DNA of 5,728 bases from Chitinophagaceae bacterium (GTDB lineage Bacteria; Bacteroidota; Bacteroidia; Chitinophagales; Chitinophagaceae): assembly GCA_025351145.1 (NCBI GenBank), contig JANXWM010000623.1, positions 1 through 5,728 of the forward strand. Reading direction: 5' to 3'. A model generated the notes under the pieces. It was given only the letters and a program-made list of their open reading frames with translations. It did no database searches and was not told the DNA's origin. The translations under genes and the position numbers were made by a program. Position 1 is the stretch's first letter; every line of letters starts with the position of its first letter. Positions 1 through 5,046 of the stretch are shown one piece after another.

Positions 1-614
1 CTGCGGGGGAAATCTTTTGCAATAATGATTAAACCCTTTGCACCATTTGCTTTTGCCTGGGCCATCTTCATATAATTTGATGCAGGATCGTTATTACTAT
101 ACGATACTGTACCTGCTGCTTTATCTGCATCCCCAAGTGTACCTTCTGCCACAGCAACCCATTTATTTTTTACATTGATTTCTTTATAATCATTGGTGCG
201 GGAATCAACTATACCAAAACCGGCAAACACAATACCGTCATCGTTCCAGGTTCCGCCAACCAACGAAAAAGGGCTTAAAGCATAATCTGTACTTACATTG
301 AAACTGGTTTCATTTACTTTAAGTGAAGACGATGCAACAGAATCCTGGAACACAGAAAAATTCATCTGGTAACCATCTTTTGTTCCCGGCTCTAACCCTA
401 ATTCCTTAAAATAATTTTCAATATATGCTGCTGCTTTTTTTTGACCGGGAGTGGCTGTTTCGCGGCCTTCCATGGGTGCACCGGCAATAACGGTTAGTTT
501 ATCTTTCAGGTCTTCTGCTGTAATTCCAGAAACAATTTTTTCTAACTTTTTGGCGCTTTGGGCAAAGCCTGTTATTGTGCCTGCAAGGGCAAATAAGAGG
601 ATGATTTTTTTCAT
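1..614 (-). CDS. Secreted M28-family metallopeptidase, N-terminal part (3' end outside window)
   Basis: Reading the minus strand from the ATG at 614-612 gives 204 codons with no stop, running off the window at position 1, so the C-terminus is missing. Residues 1-20 form a signal peptide (MKKIILLFALAGTITGFAQS), which predicts export to the periplasm or outside. Next comes the N-terminal region typical of Bacteroidota M28 aminopeptidases: ITAEDLKDKL, then APMEGRETATPGQKKAAAYI, then FKELGLEPG. Residues from about 125 onward (DDGIVFAGFGIVDSRTNDY, then KMAQAKANGAKGLIII) look like the PA domain often inserted in this family. The zinc ligands should lie in the missing part, so catalytic competence cannot be judged. 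The gene starts 10 nt after the rpiB stop on the same strand, so the two are probably co-transcribed. Family call is firm; substrate is unknown. Confidence 0.88.
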   Translation of the reverse strand, partial: MKKIILLFALAGTITGFAQSAKKLEKIVSGITAEDLKDKLTVIAGAPMEGRETATPGQKKAAAYIENYFKELGLEPGTKDGYQMNFSVFQDSVASSSLKVNETSFNVSTDYALSPFSLVGGTWNDDGIVFAGFGIVDSRTNDYKEINVKNKWVAVAEGTLGDADKAAGTVSYSNNDPASNYMKMAQAKANGAKGLIIIAKDFPR

Positions 615-624
615 AGTTTATTTA

Positions 625-1080
625 TTACATGCACGCCATTTTGTTAACCCTTCTTTCGTGGCGGCCCCCTTCAAATGGGGTATTCATAAATACTTCAATC
701 ATATCTAATGCAAGCGGCAATGCTACAAACCTTGCGGGCAAACAAATAATATTTGCGTCATTGTGCTGGCGCACCACTTTCGCCACTTCACCCTGCCAGC
801 AAAGTGCGGCGCGAATATGCTGATGTTTGTTAGCCGTCATGGCCACGCCGTTTGCAGAGCCGCAAAGCAATATGCCAAAGGCTGCTTCGCCACTTTCAAC
901 AAACGATGCGGTTGGGTGGGCAAAATCAGGATAGTCAACTGAATCGGGCGAAGTAGTACCAAAATCTTTTACCTGCAAACCTCTGTCGCCGAGCCATTTT
1001 TTTATAGCTTCTTTATATTCAAACCCTGCATGGTCGCAACCAATCGCAACGGGTTTGGTAAGATCGAATATGGTATCCAT
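625..1080 (-). CDS. rpiB: Ribose-5-phosphate isomerase B
   Basis: A complete 151-residue protein, the usual RpiB length. It interconverts ribose 5-phosphate and ribulose 5-phosphate in the cytoplasmic pentose phosphate pathway; some relatives act on allose 6-phosphate. Visible family motifs are GCDHAGFEYK (residues 14-23), ILLCGSANGVAMTANK (70-85) with Cys73 in the place of the E. coli catalytic cysteine, HNDANIICLPAR (106-117), and the C-terminal EGGRHERRVNKM with arginines that bind phosphate in this family. The start at 1080 is the only sensible one, because an ATG 20 nt upstream is out of frame. No Shine-Dalgarno sequence is seen, as usual for Bacteroidota. The stop (TAA) lies 10 nt before the M28 peptidase start. 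No promoter box was recognised just upstream, so transcription may come from tatC through the repeat element or start within it. Confidence 0.95.
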   Translation of the reverse strand: MDTIFDLTKPVAIGCDHAGFEYKEAIKKWLGDRGLQVKDFGTTSPDSVDYPDFAHPTASFVESGEAAFGILLCGSANGVAMTANKHQHIRAALCWQGEVAKVVRQHNDANIICLPARFVALPLALDMIEVFMNTPFEGGRHERRVNKMACM

Positions 1081-1118
1081 ATTTTTAGAATTTTAGGCAT
1101 GAATTTTTTAGGCCATAA

Positions 1119-1293
1119 GGCAGTACTGCTATGAAGCTTTTGTTGCGTCGCACTCTTGTACATTCTGATTAAGAATGAACAGTGAACAATACAATCGAAA
1201 CTATTTGCCTGTTGCCTCTTTGCCTTGTTGCCTTTTGTTCCGAATGTACAAGAGTGCGACGCAAGAGGCGATGCCCAAAGAACTATTGCCCGG
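1119..1293. repeat. Intergenic inverted-repeat element, copy 1 (175 bp)
   Basis: Two 23-bp arms at 1143-1165 and 1242-1264 are perfect reverse complements (core TTGCGTCGCACTCTTGTAC / GTACAAGAGTGCGACGCAA), separated by 76 bp. The same ends recur at 4816-5032. The left end 1123-1161 matches 4826-4864 at 38 of 39 positions, and the right end 1246-1293 matches 4985-5032 at 38 of 48 by hand count, both ending in ATTGCCCGG. The left flank contains the 10-bp palindrome GCAGTACTGC (1120-1129). It sits between tatC and rpiB, which are transcribed in the same direction, so RNA running through it would fold a strong long-range stem. There is no T-tract and no transposase in the element. It could be a MITE, a REP/BIME-like element or a processing signal; which one cannot be decided from two copies. 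Confidence 0.85.
1205..1233. repeat. Four TTGCCT units inside repeat element copy 1
   Basis: TTGCCT occurs at 1205-1210, 1212-1217, 1220-1225 and 1228-1233, a period of 7 to 8 bp. The array lies wholly between the inverted arms of the element. The interior of the second element copy has no TTGCCT array but has its own different short repeats. The units are too short and irregular for a CRISPR. Confidence 0.7.
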
Positions 1294-1316
1294 TTAATAA
1301 AATGTATTGCTGTTGT

Positions 1317-2174
1317 TTAACTCCATTCTTCTTTATCTTTTCTTTCCTGCTCTTTATATACCCTTGCCGAAACCCAAACAGATAACTCGTACAGAGAAAA
1401 CAAAGGAATGAATACAATTGTTTGGCTATACCAATCGGGGCTTGGGGTAATAATGGCTGCAAGAATAAGAATTACCACCACCGCGTATTTACGTGTACGC
1501 TTAAGAAATGTTGGCGTAATGATACCCATTTTTGTTAAGGCATAAGAAAGTACGGGCATTTCGAATGCAATACCGCAACCAAGTATAAGATTGGTGAGGT
1601 TGTCTAAATAATCGTTGATGGTGGGCTTGGTGGTAATCATGTTTAACCCGCTTATCTGGAAGTTGGCAAGAAAGTTAAAGGTGAACGGCCCAAGCACCAA
1701 ATACCCAAATGCAGAACCGAGAAAGAAGAAAAATGATACCCAAAAAATTACGAACCTGGTTCCTTTTACTTCGTTTGGTTTTAAAGCAGGTTTTACAAAA
1801 CGCCAGAACTCCCAGAAAATATAAGGGAAGGCCGCAATTAAACCACCCACAAATGCAATGCTGAAACTACCAAAAAACTGGCCGCCAAAAGTAGTAGTTT
1901 GCATATTAACGCTCACAGGCGGAAGGCAGAGCTTATCGCCAAGATTAAGCGAATGGCTTAGATTGCAGATAACGCGGTAGCTGATAAAATTGGGATTGAT
2001 GGGGCCTGCGATTACGTTATCGAAAACCCATTGAATATTGAACCAGATAACTGCAGCCAAAACCAGTATTGCCATTACAGAACGTACTATATGCCAGCGC
2101 AGTTCTTCAAGGTGATCTACAAAACTCATTTCTGCTTTGCCGCTGCTCCTTCGTTCAAAAAAACCACTTGCCAT
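1317..2174 (-). CDS. tatC: Twin-arginine translocase subunit TatC
   Basis: A complete 285-residue polytopic inner-membrane protein. TatC is the receptor of the Tat pathway: it binds twin-arginine signal peptides and, with TatA, moves folded proteins across the membrane. The N-terminal motif FVDHLEELRWHI (residues 18-29) places Glu24 at the position of E. coli Glu15. FWEFWRFVKPALKPNE (120-135) is the cytoplasmic loop motif, with Glu135 matching E. coli Glu103. ITPSPDWYSQTIVFIP (242-257) matches the last periplasmic loop and helix. Six hydrophobic segments are visible. It is longer than E. coli TatC (258 residues), mainly through an enlarged first periplasmic loop (about 51-102) with two cysteines, Cys70 and Cys83, and through a charged C-terminal tail. 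No tatA or tatB is in the window. It lies 107 bp downstream of the CNNM gene on the same strand, with a promoter-like box in the gap. Confidence 0.96.
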   Translation of the reverse strand: MASGFFERRSSGKAEMSFVDHLEELRWHIVRSVMAILVLAAVIWFNIQWVFDNVIAGPINPNFISYRVICNLSHSLNLGDKLCLPPVSVNMQTTTFGGQFFGSFSIAFVGGLIAAFPYIFWEFWRFVKPALKPNEVKGTRFVIFWVSFFFFLGSAFGYLVLGPFTFNFLANFQISGLNMITTKPTINDYLDNLTNLILGCGIAFEMPVLSYALTKMGIITPTFLKRTRKYAVVVILILAAIITPSPDWYSQTIVFIPLFSLYELSVWVSARVYKEQERKDKEEWS

Positions 2175-2201
2175 ATTTGTTGATTAACTTTTGTGAAGGC
2201 G

Positions 2202-2209
2202 CAAAGGTA
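2202..2209 (-). promoter_or_regulatory. Putative Bacteroidota -7 box upstream of tatC
   Basis: Minus-strand sequence TACCTTTG fits the Bacteroidota -7 consensus TAnnTTTG exactly. It ends 27 nt before the tatC ATG, which would give a leader of roughly 20 nt. The nearest TTTG that might serve as the -33 element (2224-2227) is only 14 nt away, shorter than usual, so the promoter rests on the -7 box alone. Confidence 0.4.
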
Positions 2210-2281
2210 ACTGGTAGCACTATCAAAATATACATGCGGGTGCAGTTGCAGAAATTATTTTGATTTTTTTATAGGAAAGAC

Positions 2282-3532
2282 CTATCGCAGCACTTTCATT
2301 TTTACCATTTCAATACGGGTATCGCTAACATTGAGGATGTCGAATTCGTACCGGTCTATTATAATTCGTTCTTTGGGTTTGGGAATGGTTTCGTGCTCGT
2401 TAATAATATAACCCGACAGAGTTTCTGATTCGTTATCGGGGAATTCGAAATCGTATTTTTCTTTGAGGTAATCCAGTTCCAGCCTGCCGGATAAAATGTA
2501 CTCGTTTTCAGAAAGCTGCTTTTCTACAAATTCTTCCTCATCGTACTCGTCTTTAATTTCACCGAAAATTTCTTCCAGCACATCTTCCATAGTAATGATA
2601 CCTGCAGTACCGCCAAACTCATCAATTACCCATGCTATACTTTTACGTTCTTTTGTAAACTTATTGATGAGGTCTGTGGCGCTCATGCTTTCGGGCACTA
2701 CAGATATGGGAAGAATAACCGGCTTAAGTTCGGCAGGCTTTTTAAAAAGGTCTAACTGGTGAATATAGCCCAGTATATTATCGATATTGCCTTCGTACAC
2801 AATAATCTTGCTAAGCTTTGTTTCTTCAAACTTTTTGCGTGCTTCCAGTATACTGGTATTTACATCTACCGCCTCTATTTCTGTTCTTGGTACGAGGCAC
2901 TGACGAATTTTTATGCCAGGCAGTGATAATGCATTTTGCAAAAGTTCCCTGTTCATATCCTGGCCGCTTTCCTCCTGTTCATTGTTCTGCTGCATAAAAT
3001 GATCAAGATCGACCATGGAGAAATGTTCATCGCTTATCTTAATACGCACATTGAACAGGTATTTTAAAATACCCTCCGAAGCCCGTATAAACAATAGTGC
3101 CAGCCAGTCGAAAAGATCATAAAAGAAACTGCTTAACGTTGCAAAAAAACTTAACAGCGAATCACTCTTGGCCCTGAAAATGGCTTTAGGTAAAAATATC
3201 CCCACCACTATAACAACGATCCAGGAAAAGGATGTATCAATAAATAATTTGCCATAGGGATTATTTACAGGAAGTGTGGTTTTCATCAGCTCGCTAAAGA
3301 GCAGCCCATATAAAACAAGGAATAAATTAAACCCAACAAAGCAGGCCCCAATAAACCGGGAAGGCTGCTCCATAAACCGCGACATAATAATAGCGCTCCG
3401 TTTTCCCTGCTTCTTTTTCAGCTCTATGCCTAAACGGTTTGCATTTACAAATGCAATTTCGATACCCGTAAAAAATGCAATGAATAACAGCATTATAAAA
3501 ATGCCGGTAATAAGAATATAAACCTCTGTCAT
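2282..3532 (-). CDS. CNNM/CBS-pair/CorC_HlyC membrane protein (hemolysin C / CorC-like, GldE-related)
   Basis: A complete 416-residue protein with the layout of the CorC/HlyC/CNNM family, associated with Mg2+ or other divalent cation transport. Residues 1-160 are the membrane CNNM (DUF21) domain with hydrophobic stretches near 5-28, 60-82, 103-118 and 125-150. A CBS pair spans about 205-325: LVPRTEIEAVD (213-223) opens the first unit, and FGGTAGIITMEDVLEEIFGE (306-325), followed by IKDEYDEEE, closes the second. The C-terminal CorC_HlyC domain covers about 340-413. The membrane core departs from the common pattern: FTGIE (21-25) instead of FSGxE, and GIFLPK (111-116) where most relatives have GEILPK, so the usual acidic residue is missing. 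GldE of gliding bacteria is a relative, but no other gld gene is near, so no gene symbol is given. It is divergent from the MerR gene. Confidence 0.9.
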   Translation of the reverse strand: MTEVYILITGIFIMLLFIAFFTGIEIAFVNANRLGIELKKKQGKRSAIIMSRFMEQPSRFIGACFVGFNLFLVLYGLLFSELMKTTLPVNNPYGKLFIDTSFSWIVVIVVGIFLPKAIFRAKSDSLLSFFATLSSFFYDLFDWLALLFIRASEGILKYLFNVRIKISDEHFSMVDLDHFMQQNNEQEESGQDMNRELLQNALSLPGIKIRQCLVPRTEIEAVDVNTSILEARKKFEETKLSKIIVYEGNIDNILGYIHQLDLFKKPAELKPVILPISVVPESMSATDLINKFTKERKSIAWVIDEFGGTAGIITMEDVLEEIFGEIKDEYDEEEFVEKQLSENEYILSGRLELDYLKEKYDFEFPDNESETLSGYIINEHETIPKPKERIIIDRYEFDILNVSDTRIEMVKMKVLR

Positions 3533-3563
3533 ATACCGAAAATAATCGAAAATTTGATGCTGT

Positions 3564-3596
3564 CAAAATACATGTGCAGCCATGGTTCTATTCAAA
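3564..3596 (-). promoter_or_regulatory. Possible promoter of the CNNM/CorC gene
   Basis: On the minus strand, TTTG (3596-3593) is followed after 22 nt by TATTTTG (3570-3564), resembling the Bacteroidota -33 and -7 elements except that the -7 box is one base short of TAnnTTTG. It would start RNA about 25 nt before the ATG at 3532. Weak, but the best match in the divergent gap. Confidence 0.3.
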
Positions 3597-3626
3597 GCAC
3601 TGCACAATTTTTTCACATGATTTAAC

Positions 3627-3642
3627 CTGCAACTTTTTGCAG
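3627..3642. promoter_or_regulatory. 16-bp inverted repeat in the divergent control region, possible operator
   Basis: CTGCAA (3627-3632) and TTGCAG (3637-3642) are perfect reverse complements around a 4-bp spacer, CTTT. The repeat ends 24 bp before the MerR start codon and just upstream of a TATATTTT box. MerR-family regulators commonly bind dyads in their own promoters, so it is a candidate autoregulatory site. A dyad this short could also be chance. Confidence 0.35.
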
Positions 3643-3652
3643 CAATATTCGT

Positions 3653-3660
3653 TATATTTT
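3653..3660 (+). promoter_or_regulatory. Possible -7 box for the merR-thioredoxin pair
   Basis: TATATTTT differs from TAnnTTTG only at the last base and lies 6 nt before the chosen ATG at 3667, so transcription from it would yield a leaderless or nearly leaderless mRNA. The candidate upstream TTTG (3636-3639) is only 13 nt away, which weakens the call. Confidence 0.25.
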
Positions 3661-3666
3661 TACAGT

Positions 3667-4269
3667 ATGCAGCAATTAGATCTCTTCGCAGCATTTGAAA
3701 CTGCAAAACCGCAGGATAATGGAGCCAAAGCCGTTACCGGTGCAAAGGAAACTCCCTTGCCTTTGGTTGAAAACCCTGTAGCTACTGCCTCTGCCAAACC
3801 TGAAACTGAAGCGGCAGAAACAGTAACTGTTATTCAGCACAGAAAAAAAATAAAAGAACCTAAGCCACCCGGCAAACGTGGCCGTATGTCGTTTAAAGAC
3901 ATGGATGCCGATTTGGTTATGGTTGAAATACCTGATGATGAAACACTTTTTAAAAAACAATATTATGCCATCAGCGAAGTAGCCGGATGGTTTCATGTAA
4001 ATGCTTCCCTTGTCCGCTTCTGGGAGAATGAATTCGACATTTTAAAACCACGTAAAACCCGTAAAGGCGACAGGCTCTTCCGCCCGGAAGATGTAAAGAA
4101 CCTTGAATTGATTTACTTCCTGCTGCGCCAGCGAAAATTTTCAATAGAGGGTGCAAAACAATACCTTAAAGACAACAAACAAAAAGCCGATCTGCACATG
4201 CAGCTCCTTCAATCTTTAACAAAATTCAGGGGCTTTCTTTTAGAATGGAAAGCTATCTTAGGCGCATGA
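3667..4269 (+). CDS. MerR-type HTH regulator with long N-terminal extension and QLDLF motif
   Basis: A 200-residue DNA-binding protein. The winged-helix MerR domain spans about 99-168: YYAISEVAGWFHVNASLVRFWENEF, then RKGDRLFRPEDVKNLELIYFLL, then FSIEGAKQYLKDN. Only about 30 residues follow, predicted helical (LLQSLTKFRGFLLEW), so no effector domain is present; they probably mediate dimerisation. The N-terminal 90 residues are low-complexity, Ala/Pro/Glu-rich and probably disordered, with a basic patch near 59-73. Residues 3-7 are QLDLF, the consensus sliding-clamp-binding pentapeptide. The start at 3667 was chosen over an in-frame ATG at 3574 because the extra 31 residues are Cys/aromatic-rich, unlike the rest, and would overlap the divergent promoter region. 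The stop overlaps the next start (ATGA). The target genes are unknown; autoregulation is plausible. Confidence 0.88.
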   Translation: MQQLDLFAAFETAKPQDNGAKAVTGAKETPLPLVENPVATASAKPETEAAETVTVIQHRKKIKEPKPPGKRGRMSFKDMDADLVMVEIPDDETLFKKQYYAISEVAGWFHVNASLVRFWENEFDILKPRKTRKGDRLFRPEDVKNLELIYFLLRQRKFSIEGAKQYLKDNKQKADLHMQLLQSLTKFRGFLLEWKAILGA

Positions 4270-4802
4270 AAAAATCAGCTGCTTTAATTGTTTTTGCTTT
4301 TTCATTTTGTTTCTTTTTGTCGTTGGGTTGTTATGCACAAACAAAAACCTACGAGATAAGTACCGACAAAGAAAATGGAGCCAAAGTGTTAAAAGGTTTA
4401 CTCACCCGGGCAGATATTGATACAGATACTTCGTTTAAATGGTTTCAACAGAATTATCAATTAGGGCAGGCCAATGAGCAGGCTGTGCAGGCCTTTCAGA
4501 AGAATGGAACAAAATTTCAAATTGTCGTTTTCTTTGGAACCTGGTGCGAGGATTCGCAAAACCTGCTGCCTGTCTTTTTTCGGTTGGCAGATAAATCAGA
4601 TTACCCGGCTACCAATGTTACACTCATTGGTATAGAAAGGGGGAAAATGGCCCTTAACAATCTTCGCACTGCATTTAATATTACAAATTCTCCCACGTTT
4701 ATAGTAATGAAAGATGGCAAAGAAATAGGCCGTGTAGTAGAATACGGCAAGTATGGCCATATAGATAAAGAACTTGGTGAAATAGTTTCATCTATACCAT
4801 AA
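4266..4802 (+). CDS. Exported thioredoxin-fold protein with CxxS active site
   Basis: A 178-residue protein. Residues 1-25 form a signal peptide with a likely signal peptidase I site after CYA (22-24); Cys22 does not sit in a good lipobox. The mature part has a thioredoxin core: VVFFGTWCEDSQNLLPVF (87-104) holds the active-site motif W93-C94-E95-D96-S97, and NSPTFIV (141-147) gives the cis-proline Pro143. The second cysteine of CxxC is replaced by Ser97, so it cannot work as a simple dithiol oxidoreductase. Likely roles are mixed-disulfide or isomerase-type chemistry, or binding. The start at 4266 is preferred over the ATG at 4245 because it begins the signal peptide directly (MKKSAA) and overlaps the merR stop as ATGA, typical of translational coupling. 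An earlier start would add only MESYLRR. The repeat element begins 13 bp after the stop. Confidence 0.85.
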   Translation: MKKSAALIVFAFSFCFFLSLGCYAQTKTYEISTDKENGAKVLKGLLTRADIDTDTSFKWFQQNYQLGQANEQAVQAFQKNGTKFQIVVFFGTWCEDSQNLLPVFFRLADKSDYPATNVTLIGIERGKMALNNLRTAFNITNSPTFIVMKDGKEIGRVVEYGKYGHIDKELGEIVSSIP

Positions 4803-4815
4803 TAAATTTTATTGA

Positions 4816-5032
4816 CCCGGCAGAAGTACTGCTATGAAGCTTTTGTTGCTTCGCACTCTTGTACGTTTGGAATGTACAGCAGCAGTTCCAAAGTTCACGG
4901 ATTTACAAGTTCACAAAGTTGTTAGAAGCAAAGGGCGTGCGAACCTTTGGAACTTGTGAACCATAGTTCAAGAACGTTCTTAACGTACAAGTGTGCGACG
5001 CAAGGAACGATCAGTAAAGATCCATTGCCCGG
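4816..5032. repeat. Intergenic inverted-repeat element, copy 2 (217 bp)
   Basis: Arms at 4846-4867 and 4982-5003 are reverse complements over 22 bp with two mismatches (TTGCTTCGCACTCTTGTAC against GTACAAGTGTGCGACGCAA). The outer flanks also pair imperfectly: CCCGGCAGAAGTACTG at the left edge, and CAGTAAAGATC with CATTGCCCGG at the right edge. Both ends match copy 1 (1119-1293) in the same orientation. The 114-bp interior is unrelated to that of copy 1. It fills the convergent gap between the thioredoxin-fold gene and tryptophan 2,3-dioxygenase, so both transcripts would read into it and it might mark or protect 3' ends. There is no T-tract after a stem and no coding content. Confidence 0.85.
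4885..4961. repeat. Nested short repeats inside repeat element copy 2
   Basis: GTTCCAAAG (4885-4893) pairs with CTTTGGAAC (4945-4953), and GTTCACAA (4909-4916) pairs with TTGTGAAC (4954-4961). AAGTTCAC is also directly repeated at 4891-4898 and 4907-4914. The two stems interleave rather than nest, so they would form a pseudoknot-like arrangement or compete. This is a structural description only; a function is not evident. Confidence 0.55.
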
Positions 5033-5046
5033 CCCAAAAAAAACTT

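Noticed and set aside
1205..1233. TTGCCT array considered as a CRISPR remnant
   Set aside because: Units are 6 bp with 1-2 bp between them; there are no 25-40 bp repeats, no spacers and no cas genes.
1182..1385. A 67-codon plus-strand open frame across the repeat element and the tatC 3' end
   Set aside because: It is Cys- and Phe-rich, begins inside the variable interior of the repeat, crosses an inverted arm, and ends antisense to tatC. It has no recognisable family and looks like chance.
2271..2285. ATAGG-AAAGA-CCTAT hairpin over the stop codon of the CNNM gene, considered as a terminator
   Set aside because: The stem is only 5 bp, and the poly-T run lies on the wrong side for the minus-strand transcript, which reads A residues after the stem.
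3574..3666. Extended N-terminus for the MerR regulator from an ATG at 3574
   Set aside because: The added 31 residues are Cys/aromatic-rich, unlike the following sequence, and cover the divergent promoter region and the dyad.
1119..5032. The two repeat copies as ends of a composite transposon carrying tatC to the thioredoxin-fold gene
   Set aside because: The enclosed genes are housekeeping or envelope genes in a normal-looking arrangement, no transposase is present, and both copies sit neatly in intergenic gaps, which fits dispersed repeats better.
5033..5046. Run of eight A (T on the minus strand) after the dioxygenase stop, considered as a terminator
   Set aside because: No stem precedes the T-run on the minus strand; the G/C-rich part comes after it.
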